Notes under the pieces: generated by a model
What the model was told of the DNA's origin: nothing
The model's input: the letters and a program-made list of their open reading frames with translations, nothing else
Database searches by the model: none
DNA from: JAKFYM01 sp964416595
Lineage (GTDB): Bacteria > Bdellovibrionota > UBA1018 > CAIPTA01
Direction of reading: 5' to 3'
Length of the DNA stretch: 64,000 nt
Assembly (NCBI GenBank): GCA_964416595.1
Contig: CAYQES010000014.1
Location: 1 to 64,000 of the forward strand
Shown: positions 26,614 to 35,984 of the stretch, one piece after another
Layout: every line of letters starts with the position of its first letter
How positions within the stretch are numbered: the first letter of the stretch is position 1
Position numbers and translations under genes: made by a program

Positions 26614-27303
26614 ATGATAGAAACTCAAGTATTTTTAGACCCACTGCATGGATTGAAATTGCCAAAGGGAACTCCTGGTCAGTTGCATTCAGAAACGAGC
26701 CTGGGGTTTGGTTATCTTTATTATGGCTTGAGCCGCATCATTAATCCGAAATGTGTGGTGTGTATTGGTAGTAAGTGGGGCTTCTCTCCCGCCCTTTTTG
26801 CTTTAGGGCAAAAACATGCCCAGGGGGATGGAAGGGTGTATTTTATTGATGCGGGATACGAGCAAAATCGTGATGACCTAAATAAATCCTGGGGTGGCGC
26901 TGGGATTTGGAAGAATTCTGGTGGGCAACCTTTTGTGGATTTAGATCTAAATAACGTGGAAATGATTGTAGCTCGAACCAGCGATGTGTCTTGGGATAAG
27001 GATATCGATATCCTGCTGATCGATGGGGATCATACCTACGAAGGCTGTAAATACGATTACGAAAAATTCGGTCCCTACGCTTCCTATATTTTGTTTCACG
27101 ACACCTCTTATTTAGAGGACACGCGTCGCATTCAGTATGATGGTAGTATTTTACCCCCTTTGAAAAATGAAAGATCTCAATACCAATTCGGTGTGCGAAA
27201 ATTGGTATCGGAGATAGAGGCGCCAAAATTTGAAATTCCTATTTTTTCTGGCCTAACGCTGATCGATAATCGGGAAGCTAAAAAAAATAAAAGACCTCTC
27301 TGA
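26614..27303 (+). CDS. Class I SAM-dependent methyltransferase-like protein
   Basis: The 229-residue protein contains a nucleotide-binding opening strand CVVCIGSKWGFSP and the sequence ILLIDGDHTYEGCKYDYEK. The latter is characteristic of the Methyltransf_24 / cephalosporin-hydroxylase-like group that modifies sugars or antibiotics. FHDTSY follows near residue 168. It is the first gene of a three-gene rightward operon, and its stop overlaps the next ATG (TGATG). The acceptor is unknown. Confidence 0.75.
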   Translation: MIETQVFLDPLHGLKLPKGTPGQLHSETSLGFGYLYYGLSRIINPKCVVCIGSKWGFSPALFALGQKHAQGDGRVYFIDAGYEQNRDDLNKSWGGAGIWKNSGGQPFVDLDLNNVEMIVARTSDVSWDKDIDILLIDGDHTYEGCKYDYEKFGPYASYILFHDTSYLEDTRRIQYDGSILPPLKNERSQYQFGVRKLVSEIEAPKFEIPIFSGLTLIDNREAKKNKRPL

Positions 27304-28715
27304 TGACTCACTGGCAAAGAATTTTTTCTTCGGAAGAAATAGCGCAGTCAAAACTATTGCAAATCTTCTTCTGGGTGCTGTGGCTAGGCTCTCTAATTTC
27401 TTTGTACTACTGGTCCCAGCAAGGATTTGGTGCCCGGGAAGAGGGTCTATGTTGGGCGCATTTTCCAAATTGTAAAGAGTGGCGATTTTTTTCTGCCTTC
27501 CCGGCTTCTTACGGCTCTTATGGTTTTTATCTAATCCTATTTTGCCTTTTGCTTTACCAGGGCTTTTTCATGCTCAAGGAAAAGTGGGCACACGCTATGA
27601 TGGTGGCCGGCGGCTTATTGCTTTGGCAGATTTTTTGTTTCTTTTTCCTCACCTATTCTATTCCCGCTAATTTTGAATATTTTCATATGGGGTTGTCTGC
27701 GGTATTTTTGTGGAGCTCAAATAAAAAAGTTTTCTGTCAGCGGGTATTGGTTCTTTTGTATTTTTTGTCAGCCACGTTGAAGTGGCATGAATCTTGGGCT
27801 CTCGGCACATATTTTTCCGCTTTAGAGCTTGGACTGCCTTTTGTTCCGAAAAACAGCATCCCATTTTTGACCAATTTCGTGATTCTATTGGAAACACTTA
27901 GCCCACTACTTTTGCTGAGGGAGGGCAAATGGCAGCGCTTGGTTTTCTGGTTGCTAGTGGCTTTTCACCTCTATTCTATGCTGATGGTGGGTTATCGCTA
28001 TCCGATACACACCCTTTTACCGTTATTGGTTCTATTTTCTCGATTCGAAGATGGTGGAGTTAGGATTCCCGCCAGCAAAAAAGAGATCGCCGGATGGTTT
28101 GTTATTGGCTTTTTTACTGTATGGCAAATCCCACACATCTATTATTTAGAAGAAACAAAGTGGGATTTGCGCTCTTATAAATATGGCGTTGGCATGTTTG
28201 ATTCCAATCACCAGTGTTGGTCTACCTATCGGGTGGTGAAAAAAGATGGAACTGTAGAAACAGAAGAGCAAAGATCTAGAGCTTCGCAGCAAAGGTGTCA
28301 GGTGTATTCTTTTTGGTATTTTGCCAAGCAGCGATGTTTGTCGGATCCATCTATTGCGCGGATGGAATGGACATATGCTCACTCCATCAATGGCTCTCCC
28401 TTTAAAAAACAAGTGGATGGGAAAAATATTTGCGAACTAACCTATGGTGGGCTGAAGGGTAGTGATTGGGTGATCCCATTTCCGCAAGCGGAGGTTTTGG
28501 GCTACCCTTATGCCAATTATTTGCATGGAGAGGATCCGAACCCGAGCGGGCCCATAATGGCGGAAACCCAACAAATTTTTCTTACCCAAAGCCAAGAGTG
28601 GCTACGGCCTCACACTTCGGGCCTCGTTCGTTTTTGGCAGATTTTATGGGTACTGGTTGCTGCAATAGTTTTATTTCAATGGGTGCGGTTTTGGGGGGAT
28701 AAAAAATCTTGTTGA
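27303..28715 (+). CDS. VKGC/HTTM-like multi-pass membrane protein with C-terminal soluble domain
   Basis: The 470-residue protein has about eight membrane segments in its first 285 residues, a soluble stretch from about 290 to 440 and a last helix near 450. Segment YFLSATLKWHESW (Tyr153-Lys160-Trp165) aligns, spacing included, with the motif of vitamin-K-dependent gamma-glutamyl carboxylase that carries its catalytic-base lysine. This places it tentatively with the HTTM/VKGC superfamily. The soluble part includes YGVGMFDSNHQC and pairs of cysteines, suggesting a periplasmic domain. It overlaps the methyltransferase gene by one base and the GT-C gene by 7 bp. Confidence 0.6.
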   Translation: MTHWQRIFSSEEIAQSKLLQIFFWVLWLGSLISLYYWSQQGFGAREEGLCWAHFPNCKEWRFFSAFPASYGSYGFYLILFCLLLYQGFFMLKEKWAHAMMVAGGLLLWQIFCFFFLTYSIPANFEYFHMGLSAVFLWSSNKKVFCQRVLVLLYFLSATLKWHESWALGTYFSALELGLPFVPKNSIPFLTNFVILLETLSPLLLLREGKWQRLVFWLLVAFHLYSMLMVGYRYPIHTLLPLLVLFSRFEDGGVRIPASKKEIAGWFVIGFFTVWQIPHIYYLEETKWDLRSYKYGVGMFDSNHQCWSTYRVVKKDGTVETEEQRSRASQQRCQVYSFWYFAKQRCLSDPSIARMEWTYAHSINGSPFKKQVDGKNICELTYGGLKGSDWVIPFPQAEVLGYPYANYLHGEDPNPSGPIMAETQQIFLTQSQEWLRPHTSGLVRFWQILWVLVAAIVLFQWVRFWGDKKSC

Positions 28716-30754
28716 ATCGACCATTATTGAAGAGAGATCCGTTACCATTTTTATCTCCTGCCGGATTGGCGGCATTCTTTCTTTTTCTTATCTGTATCTA
28801 TGCGTTTGTGGCCAGCATAACGGTTACAATTGTGGGACAACAAGGGGTCCGCCTTTTGGCTTACTATTATAATGCCCTCCTATTTTTTCTTATGGCCGCG
28901 TCCTATTATGGTGCCGGTGCAATTCAATTTTTGAGGGCACGGATTCGTTGGAAAAACTGTGCGGTCATTGGTGCTGCCGCCCTTTTTACCTTTGGAGTTT
29001 GGTTTTATTATCGAAAGCCTTTGTTATTTTATTCTGCTATTTGGTTTGATGAGGCCACCCAATTTTTTTGGCGGGATCGATTTTGGGATACAGTGAAGCT
29101 GGCGGCCGTGCAACAACAGCCCCCTCTAGACTATTATTTTTCCGGATTTGCTCGGCATCTATTTGGTGCTTCTGAATTTGCGATTCTATTTCATGCGGTG
29201 GCCTTTGGTATTTTTGGCCTGATCCTTTTCTCTCTTTGGCTTTATAAGGTTCGGCTTCCTCTTTTCCTTTTTTCAATACCATTGATTTTATTCGCCGGGC
29301 AAAGTGTATTGCTACAATATAGCACCGAGGCCCGCCCCATTTCTTTGGGCGTATTTTTTTCCATATTTGTGCTGATTTTTTTGCATGAAAGTTTTGTACG
29401 AGGGCGCGTGCAATTCTTTCTGCTATTCCCGGCCACTACTCTTCTATTATTGTCGTTGGGATTGCAGCCCATCTTTTTTCTTTTTTGTTTGGCCTTGAGC
29501 ACATTGCCCGTTGCAATCTTCCGTTTAAAAAGGAGTCAGCTTTATTTTTTAGGCTTCACATTGTTAGCGCTACCATTATTGCTGTTTGCTCCGATTTTGC
29601 ACGAGATCTATATGGAATCGAAAAAAATCAATCAATTTGTTTCCGGTTCTTTTTGGAGTGCATGGAAGGATGGAATAGCGTCATTGCAGTGGAGTGATGT
29701 GAAAAACTACAGCTTATCTTTTTATGGAGCAAGGTGGTTTCTATGGGTGGCCCCTGTTATTTTGCTTGTCACGATTCTTTGTGATCGGTTGCTTAAATCT
29801 AAACGTTGGCGACAATCGTTACTGATTAGTACGGCAGCGACTCTATTTTTATTCACCTTCCCTCTTGTTTTTCAGATTTTCTGGAACATTATCAATTGGT
29901 CGTTATATCCAAAATATTTTGTTCTTTGGATCACGGGTCTGATTTGCTTAATTGTTTGGGCCACCGCCGATTTTCTTCAAAAAGTCCCTTTTCGTTGGCA
30001 CGCCAAGGGGAAATACGTGTGGACCTTTCTTTTTCTTGGCTTGGGCGTGAGCGTTTCTTGGAAATTGCATAATAAATTTATTCCACCTCAAAGAGAGCGC
30101 GCGCTAGAAATTTTAAACTTGAGGCCGGATTGGCGCAAAACAAGTAACCTTTCTTTAGACAATAAGAATGTGTCGCTTTTTATTTCAGTTCCCTATTCTG
30201 CTTTTAATTGGGAGGGCAGCTTACTTTACGACTATGTGTCTGGGTTGGCGTACGCAAAAAAGGACGATCGAATTGTAAAATTAGTGCATTATAAAAATCG
30301 AGTAGACTATGGCATTACTTTTGATTTATATCGAATTTCTGACGGTTTAGCATCCTACCAGGGCCAGTGGTCAGACCTAATTTTTCTTCTAAGGATTTAT
30401 GACCACGATAAAAATGATCAAATAAAGGATCTGGTTCGCTACCTTACTCCGCATGTTGACGCCGTTATTTTTGATATCCGTGGGTATATTGCATTTAAGT
30501 TAAATAACCAAGATTCTCCCATACAGGCTACAAAATCCTTTTATAAAAAGATCATCGATTATGCGGAAACAGACCCCAGAAATTTTTATTTGGTGGATTC
30601 TCTGCTGGGCGAATCTCTTTTGCTGCAAGATAAAAAGAGTGCCATTGCCCAGCTGGCTCTATTGAAGAAAGTGTTGGCAAATAGCCAAATCTCCGCGGAC
30701 AGCGAAGTGCATTTGTATGTGCGCAGGCTAGAGAAAAAAGTAAATGAGTTGTAG
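28709..30754 (+). CDS. GT-C-fold polytopic glycosyltransferase (PMT/ArnT-like)
   Basis: The 681-residue protein has about a dozen membrane segments to residue 465 and a soluble C-terminal part. In the first long outer loop it has WFDEATQFFW, whose Asp-Glu matches the catalytic acidic pair of GT-C enzymes. QQQPPLDYYF follows, like the HPPL.Y motif of ArnT/PMT proteins. These transfer a sugar from a polyprenyl-phosphate donor on the periplasmic side. The start is TTG-TTG at 28709, overlapping the previous gene. The C-terminal region contains TPR-like helices. Confidence 0.75.
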   Translation: MLNRPLLKRDPLPFLSPAGLAAFFLFLICIYAFVASITVTIVGQQGVRLLAYYYNALLFFLMAASYYGAGAIQFLRARIRWKNCAVIGAAALFTFGVWFYYRKPLLFYSAIWFDEATQFFWRDRFWDTVKLAAVQQQPPLDYYFSGFARHLFGASEFAILFHAVAFGIFGLILFSLWLYKVRLPLFLFSIPLILFAGQSVLLQYSTEARPISLGVFFSIFVLIFLHESFVRGRVQFFLLFPATTLLLLSLGLQPIFFLFCLALSTLPVAIFRLKRSQLYFLGFTLLALPLLLFAPILHEIYMESKKINQFVSGSFWSAWKDGIASLQWSDVKNYSLSFYGARWFLWVAPVILLVTILCDRLLKSKRWRQSLLISTAATLFLFTFPLVFQIFWNIINWSLYPKYFVLWITGLICLIVWATADFLQKVPFRWHAKGKYVWTFLFLGLGVSVSWKLHNKFIPPQRERALEILNLRPDWRKTSNLSLDNKNVSLFISVPYSAFNWEGSLLYDYVSGLAYAKKDDRIVKLVHYKNRVDYGITFDLYRISDGLASYQGQWSDLIFLLRIYDHDKNDQIKDLVRYLTPHVDAVIFDIRGYIAFKLNNQDSPIQATKSFYKKIIDYAETDPRNFYLVDSLLGESLLLQDKKSAIAQLALLKKVLANSQISADSEVHLYVRRLEKKVNEL

Positions 30755-30756
30755 AA

Positions 30757-32574
30757 CTAGTCTTTAATTCCAAAGATTTCGCACCATTGGTCAAGAGCAA
30801 ACAAAGCAAAGCCCTCTTTTCTGTGCAAAAAGGAGGGGCCCGAGGATAGAGATTGATAACTGCTCGGCAAGAGGCCGCGGTTTTTAAGTTTAGATAAACT
30901 CTTTTTTTCTTGGGTTATCCAATCGGAATTATCGGTAAGGGCAAGGTTTAGGATAAATGGATTTTTTTTGCGCCAAGCCCCCTCTTTTCCCAGTCGCCCC
31001 TCAATGGCTTTTCTCAAGATAACTTTTCTGTTTTTTCCAAGAATAAAATCTTTATTGGGTAAGTGAGCCGTATATTCTACAAGCCTATGATCCAAGAAGG
31101 GCAAGCGCCCCTCCACGCTATGACCCATAAGAATTTTATCTGTTCTAGCTAAAGTATAATCAGGGAGCCAGGTGGAAATATCTAAAGTTAGCAATTCTTT
31201 TAGCTGATGAATTTTCCACTCGCGCTCAGAGCGCGCAGAGGTGTGACCATGTAATGGAAAGAGCGTGGTTAGATCGGGGCCCGGGCCGTGGCCCATGCGC
31301 AAATTCTCCAAGATGCGGATGAGGCGATCTAGGGCTTGGGTGCCAAGAGCTGCTGGATAGGGCGTGAGGTGATTTAAGATTTCTGTTGGGATACTTTTTA
31401 GTAACCATTGCATTCCATGTAATCCAAAAGATCCAAAGATATTTTGAATGCGTTTTAATTTTTCAAAAACAAAATGATGTACATAGCCCCCGAGAATTTC
31501 ATCCGCACCCTCGCCGGAAAGAACCACGCGTGTGAAATTACTAGCTGCTTGAGCAAGAGAGTGGGATGGAATAATAATGGAATCCCCGAGGGGCTCTTCT
31601 AGCATCCATAGGGCGCGGGTGGCTGTTTCTACTAAAGATCCTTGGAGTTGCACCTCGTGGTGTTGTAAGTGAAATTGCTGCGCAATTTTTTTTGCGCCCA
31701 TCACTTCTGCAATAGTCATGGGGGAGCTAAAGGTGAGTGCTCGGCTTTGTTCGGGCATGAAACTGGCAATGCTGGCCGAATCTATGCCTTCGGAAAGATA
31801 AAGGGCGGGCTCCCAAATAGATTGAACCCGGAGTTTTACGGAGTCTTCGAATAAAGAGAGAAATTCTTGGGGCGAAGAATGTTTGGTTTGGGCCTGAGGC
31901 AGGGTCCAATACGCCTCAATGGAAGAACGTAAATCCCTATGAATGGTCATAAGGTGGCCCGGCATCAATTTGTAGATGCTGGCAAATAAGGTTTCTGGGC
32001 CACTCACATAACGATAGGCTAAATATTCCGGGATTTTTTCTTTGTGGGCGCGCATGGGCACCCCGGCGGCCATAAGCGCTTTTATTTCCGAGGCGAAGAA
32101 AAATTGGTTATCATGGAGAGAATAGTAGAGAGGTTTTTCTCCAAGTCGATCTCTCCCTAGGTAAAGCTTTTTTTCCAGCTGATCCCATAGGGCAAAAGCA
32201 AACATACCATTCACGCGGGAAAGAAAGAATTTTCCTTCGGCAGCCCAGCCTTCTAATAGAATTTCTGCGTCGCTATGATGGCGCCAGGGAATGTTTAAGG
32301 TTTTTTCTAGTTCTTGTTTCAGCTGGGCATGGTTATAAATTTCTCCGTTATAACTAAGCGCCCAGCGTCCATCTCTGCTGATATAGGGTCCCGGCTCCGT
32401 ATTTTTGTCTACGATTCTTAGAAGGCGGTGTAAAAGGTGGCATTCAGGACTCTGATAAAAGCCTACGCCATCTGGCCCCCTGTGCAACATGGCCTCGCCC
32501 ATGCGCGAGAGCACGCCTCTCTTTTCTGCGGGGTTACTGGGGTTTTGACTAAGAATTCCGCCTATTCCACACAT
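30757..32574 (-). CDS. asnB: Asparagine synthetase B family amidotransferase (glutamine-hydrolysing)
   Basis: The 605-residue protein has an N-terminal class II glutaminase domain with nucleophile Cys2 (MCGIGG), followed by HRGPDG and the conserved YNGEIYN. The C-terminal ATP-pyrophosphatase domain contains GEGADEILGGY. The PP-loop, usually SGGxDS, reads SEGIDSAS here. AsnB-type enzymes make asparagine or amidate other carboxylates such as sugar uronic acids. It is the last gene of a five-gene leftward operon with GT2 and a sugar dehydrogenase, which favours a glycan amidation role. It overlaps the toroid gene by 13 bp. Confidence 0.87.
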   Translation of the reverse strand: MCGIGGILSQNPSNPAEKRGVLSRMGEAMLHRGPDGVGFYQSPECHLLHRLLRIVDKNTEPGPYISRDGRWALSYNGEIYNHAQLKQELEKTLNIPWRHHSDAEILLEGWAAEGKFFLSRVNGMFAFALWDQLEKKLYLGRDRLGEKPLYYSLHDNQFFFASEIKALMAAGVPMRAHKEKIPEYLAYRYVSGPETLFASIYKLMPGHLMTIHRDLRSSIEAYWTLPQAQTKHSSPQEFLSLFEDSVKLRVQSIWEPALYLSEGIDSASIASFMPEQSRALTFSSPMTIAEVMGAKKIAQQFHLQHHEVQLQGSLVETATRALWMLEEPLGDSIIIPSHSLAQAASNFTRVVLSGEGADEILGGYVHHFVFEKLKRIQNIFGSFGLHGMQWLLKSIPTEILNHLTPYPAALGTQALDRLIRILENLRMGHGPGPDLTTLFPLHGHTSARSEREWKIHQLKELLTLDISTWLPDYTLARTDKILMGHSVEGRLPFLDHRLVEYTAHLPNKDFILGKNRKVILRKAIEGRLGKEGAWRKKNPFILNLALTDNSDWITQEKKSLSKLKNRGLLPSSYQSLSSGPSFLHRKEGFALFALDQWCEIFGIKD

Positions 32575-34223
32575 AGATTGGCTTTATTCTCGGAAAAAGT
32601 TAATTCCCAGCGCACTGTGGGCTTTTGCCGGTTTTTAAAATCGGTGGGCGATAAGTGATAAGGGACAAAATCCGCTTCGGCGCCGGTAAAATATTGGCCT
32701 TGGGGTACATAACGGGTGTGAAATTCTCCCCCCCAAGATAATTTTTCCCAAGCCGTTCTTTCTTTCCAGTCTATTTGGTCTTTTACCTCTAACTTTTCTT
32801 TTGTGAGGATTACTTCTCGCTTGAAAGAGGAAGCTGGAAGTTTTTGATGGGTAATTAAATTTTTACGAATCACCCACTTAAACCAGTAGGCCGCCCATGG
32901 AAAAAACATGGCCGCACAAGCCAAACGGAAAAGCAAAAAAGAGGCGGGCGTAAATCTTTTGGAAAAGATCGGTTGTAGTGGAGCTTGGATACGCCAGGGG
33001 CTTTCCCCCTTTTTATTTTGCCAAAGGCTAGAAAGAAGCTTTCCATTAGATTGCATTATTTGCACTCCACCATTAATAGCCAATAATTTCCCCCCCTTTC
33101 TTTCGTGGAGGCGAAAAACGCCTCCGCGTTTATATGCAATCCAGAGCAAATGATTTTCTGTGGCCTCTAGATGAAGCCCCGCCTCGGGAAAAGAAGCAGA
33201 GCTAAAGTTTGGGTTTTCATAGGGTAAAAAATAGTTTTGTAGATTTTCTGGATAGTAGGAAGCGGCTGCTTTTAGATAATCTGCCAAACGGTAATGCAAA
33301 TAATGGTCTTCTTGGTGTGAGGGCAAAATAGCCTTTCCCATTATAATTGATTGGCGCTGGTGGTTTAGTAGGGGCCGCGCTTCAGGTAAAAGTTTTGACC
33401 AATATTCCAGGGCAAAGGGATAGGAATGTGAGGTGTGGCGGCTGCCCAGAGATCCGGCCCAAGTGCCATCTGGGTAAGCAAAATGGCTCAAAAAAGAAAA
33501 AGATTTTTTAGCGTATTCTAAGAGATAGGAATTTTTGGTGCGCTTATGAAGATCGGCCAAAAAATCCAGGGTCCCTAAATTATATCCAATATCACAGCCG
33601 TCATATTCTAACGACCAGCCCTCTGAGCTCACCAAAGTTTTAAAAAATTCCAGTGCTTTTGCACCACGATCTAAAATTTCTTTGTCATTAAGCAGGTGGC
33701 CGATTTCCAAAATGGGCAAGATGGCGATGGCATAGTGATTGGCCAAAATCTCTTTTTCATCTCTTCGCAATAGGTGGTGGGCTGCCCGTTTTAGCGCCTG
33801 TTTCGTTTTTGCTTGTAAGGCCTTGGGTAATTCTTCTTGGAGAAGCTCCATGGTTTCTACAATGGCATGGGCCACATAGCCTGTTGGACCCGCCCAACCG
33901 CGTTCGTTAGGGTACCATTCATCGAAAGAACCATCTTTGTGTTGAATGGAGAGCGTGTAGCGCAAAGCGGCCTCTATCCAAGAAAGAGCAGTGGGGTTTC
34001 GCGCTAAAAAATTCCCAGGAAAAGGGGTTTTATAAAATAGTGCAAGGGATCGCATCGACATTTGCGCCGTGCTTTGAGGAAAATCAGATTTTCTATGGAG
34101 CCAGTAAGAGCGGTCGAAGCAACCAAAGGTTGGCGACTGGGAGTTGCGGTCTAATACATTTAGTAATCTCGGCAACGCATCTAAAGCTATCTGTTGGTAG
34201 CTATTAGCTGAGAGGGGCTGCAT
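32562..34223 (-). CDS. Alpha/alpha-toroid protein, heparinase II/III-like architecture
   Basis: The 553-residue protein has an N-terminal series of helical hairpins (about 1-350) with repeated aromatic motifs (QHKDGSFDEWYPNERGW, YPDGTWAGSLGSRHTSHSYPFALE). This is typical of (alpha/alpha) toroids in polysaccharide lyases and prenyl-cyclase-like folds. A possible membrane-associated hydrophobic stretch is near 430-455, and a beta-rich C-terminal part follows. Proteins of this build are common in exopolysaccharide loci next to AsnB. No catalytic residues can be assigned. The gene overlaps GT2 (20 bp) and AsnB (13 bp). Confidence 0.6.
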   Translation of the reverse strand: MQPLSANSYQQIALDALPRLLNVLDRNSQSPTFGCFDRSYWLHRKSDFPQSTAQMSMRSLALFYKTPFPGNFLARNPTALSWIEAALRYTLSIQHKDGSFDEWYPNERGWAGPTGYVAHAIVETMELLQEELPKALQAKTKQALKRAAHHLLRRDEKEILANHYAIAILPILEIGHLLNDKEILDRGAKALEFFKTLVSSEGWSLEYDGCDIGYNLGTLDFLADLHKRTKNSYLLEYAKKSFSFLSHFAYPDGTWAGSLGSRHTSHSYPFALEYWSKLLPEARPLLNHQRQSIIMGKAILPSHQEDHYLHYRLADYLKAAASYYPENLQNYFLPYENPNFSSASFPEAGLHLEATENHLLWIAYKRGGVFRLHERKGGKLLAINGGVQIMQSNGKLLSSLWQNKKGESPWRIQAPLQPIFSKRFTPASFLLFRLACAAMFFPWAAYWFKWVIRKNLITHQKLPASSFKREVILTKEKLEVKDQIDWKERTAWEKLSWGGEFHTRYVPQGQYFTGAEADFVPYHLSPTDFKNRQKPTVRWELTFSENKANLCVE

Positions 34224-35109
34224 CGGAAACCCTTAGGGCGCGGCAGCGCAGAGAATAGATATATAACGAAAAAATTCCCAATCCTGCGGCAAGTACCAAT
34301 GTGCGTGTGGATGGTTGGGCATGGGAAATTAGCCAGTCGATAGCTAAAATCACTAACGCTGCATGGGCCAAGTGATGGGCTCGCAGCCAATATAAAAGCG
34401 CCGGTAGTGTTCTCGCTACATATTTGCCAATAGATTGCAGCACTCTAGATTTATCATGTAGGCGTTTCTGCCAACGACTAGGAAGTTCCACGATTTTTAA
34501 TCCACGCCGGCACATTTGGATGAGGGTTTCTTGCACGTAGGTGTGGCGTCCGAGTAAGAACAATCCCCGCACAGCTTCGGGCTTCATGAGTCGAATGCCG
34601 CCATGGGAATCAGTAAATCGATGAAAGGTGGCTAAGCGCAAAATTCCCACTAGAATTCTATTTCCCATCCAATTGAGCGGAGGATAGGGATAGTCAAAAC
34701 AATCCATGGACAAAAATCTTGAAGATAGAACTACATCTGCGCCCTGTTCCTTCGCGGCCTGAAAAAAAGCGGGAATTTCTTGTATGTCCACTTGGCCGTC
34801 AGCATCGAGGGTAACAATCCAATCACAGGGGCTTTGCAGGGCCGCCGAGAAACCGCGTACCATCGCTTGGCCTAAGCCACTATTTCCACCGGGCACCAGC
34901 TCTGCCCCGAGGCTTTGGGCTATTGCGGGAGTTTCGTCATTGGAGTCATCGGCAATTAGGATTCTTCCCTGCCAATTTTGTTTTTGGCACAGCTCTTTTA
35001 GAGCCGAGATGGCAGAGCCTATGGTCTTTTGCTCGTTTTTGGTGGGTAAAATGAAAACGATGCGCAAACTAGAATTTTCGGCACCAGATTTCACTTCTCC
35101 TGCCTCCAT
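34204..35109 (-). CDS. GT2-family glycosyltransferase (polyprenyl-phosphate sugar synthase-like)
   Basis: The 301-residue protein has the GT-A core. FILPTKNEQKTIG lies at the N-terminus, ILIADDSNDET follows, and the nucleotide-sugar/metal motif TLDADGQVD is near residue 105. The arrangement resembles dolichyl-phosphate mannose synthase and polyprenyl-phosphate glucosyltransferases. Two hydrophobic segments near the C-terminus (about 235-290) may anchor it. It could load a sugar onto a lipid carrier for the nearby GT-C enzyme, which is inference. It overlaps the dehydrogenase gene upstream by 19 bp. Confidence 0.85.
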   Translation of the reverse strand: MEAGEVKSGAENSSLRIVFILPTKNEQKTIGSAISALKELCQKQNWQGRILIADDSNDETPAIAQSLGAELVPGGNSGLGQAMVRGFSAALQSPCDWIVTLDADGQVDIQEIPAFFQAAKEQGADVVLSSRFLSMDCFDYPYPPLNWMGNRILVGILRLATFHRFTDSHGGIRLMKPEAVRGLFLLGRHTYVQETLIQMCRRGLKIVELPSRWQKRLHDKSRVLQSIGKYVARTLPALLYWLRAHHLAHAALVILAIDWLISHAQPSTRTLVLAAGLGIFSLYIYSLRCRALRVSDAAPLS

Positions 35110-35981
35110 TTGTCCATTCGTTGATTGTTGCTTTTTTGAATAGAGCGCAACATATGGCCATCCATGTTTTTCTGGTCCATAAGAGCTTCTAGTGCCGATA
35201 AATCTTTTCCCAAACAGGGGCCCGCAAAGGGCGCGCCGGGTTTAAGGTATTTGGGGGAAATGTTGAGCTTTTTATCATCGCAAAAAAACTTCATCACAAG
35301 ATCGGGAGAGGCTCCAAATTTTTCGCAAATATCAGAAACCTCGTTTGCAAAAACTACTTTTAGGGCGTGAAAGGCATTACAGGCCATTTTCAGCATTTCT
35401 GCTGAGGCAAAATCTGGAACCTCTTCTTTCACATCTGGGAAGAATTCGAGAAATTTTTCTTTTGCGGCAGAAGATGAATGGGCGGCCACTCGCAGGGGGG
35501 GATTGGTATGGTCTTCTTTTAAAAATTTTTCCCGCAAAAATTCCGGATAGTAAGAGAATTCAAAAGGCTCTCCCTCCCCTAAAATGGGCAAAAGAATTTG
35601 TTGGATGGTTCCCGGAGCCAGAGTGGACCGAAGAATGAAGTGGCGCTTTTGTTTAGAGCCCAGGGCGGCCCTTGTTTTTTGCAAGGCGGATTTTAGTCCT
35701 TCCAAATCAAAGCCCGTTTCCTTAAAGGGCGTGCCCACGCAAAGAATGATGGTTTTTTCTAAGGGCAATTCTGCAAAGTTTTTATGGAGAAAAAAATTAG
35801 CTTGGCTAAATTGGCGCAGGTCTCCGGCGATTTCCTCCGCGCGAGGAAAATTTCCCATTTTCAATTGATCCACAAGCGCAATGTTTGCGTCGTACCCGTG
35901 AATCACATGATTCTTTTTTAAAAGACCCCAGGCGGTAGTTAAACCTACCGGGCCGAGTCCTAAGAGTGTTGCCTTCCCCAT
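35091..35981 (-). CDS. UDP-glucose/GDP-mannose dehydrogenase-like protein lacking the C-terminal domain
   Basis: The family oxidises a nucleotide-sugar C6 alcohol to the uronic acid in two NAD-dependent steps. An NAD Rossmann motif GLGPVG is at residues 8-13. CVGTPFKETG and the middle-domain helix EMLKMACNAFHALKVVFANE are present. The catalytic cysteine lies in PFAGPCLGKDLSAL (about residue 256). The protein ends at 296 residues, whereas family members usually have about 430 with a C-terminal sugar-nucleotide-binding domain, which is missing here. It may act on another substrate or need a partner. Confidence 0.8.
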   Translation of the reverse strand: MGKATLLGLGPVGLTTAWGLLKKNHVIHGYDANIALVDQLKMGNFPRAEEIAGDLRQFSQANFFLHKNFAELPLEKTIILCVGTPFKETGFDLEGLKSALQKTRAALGSKQKRHFILRSTLAPGTIQQILLPILGEGEPFEFSYYPEFLREKFLKEDHTNPPLRVAAHSSSAAKEKFLEFFPDVKEEVPDFASAEMLKMACNAFHALKVVFANEVSDICEKFGASPDLVMKFFCDDKKLNISPKYLKPGAPFAGPCLGKDLSALEALMDQKNMDGHMLRSIQKSNNQRMDKWRQEK

Positions 35982-35984
35982 TTT

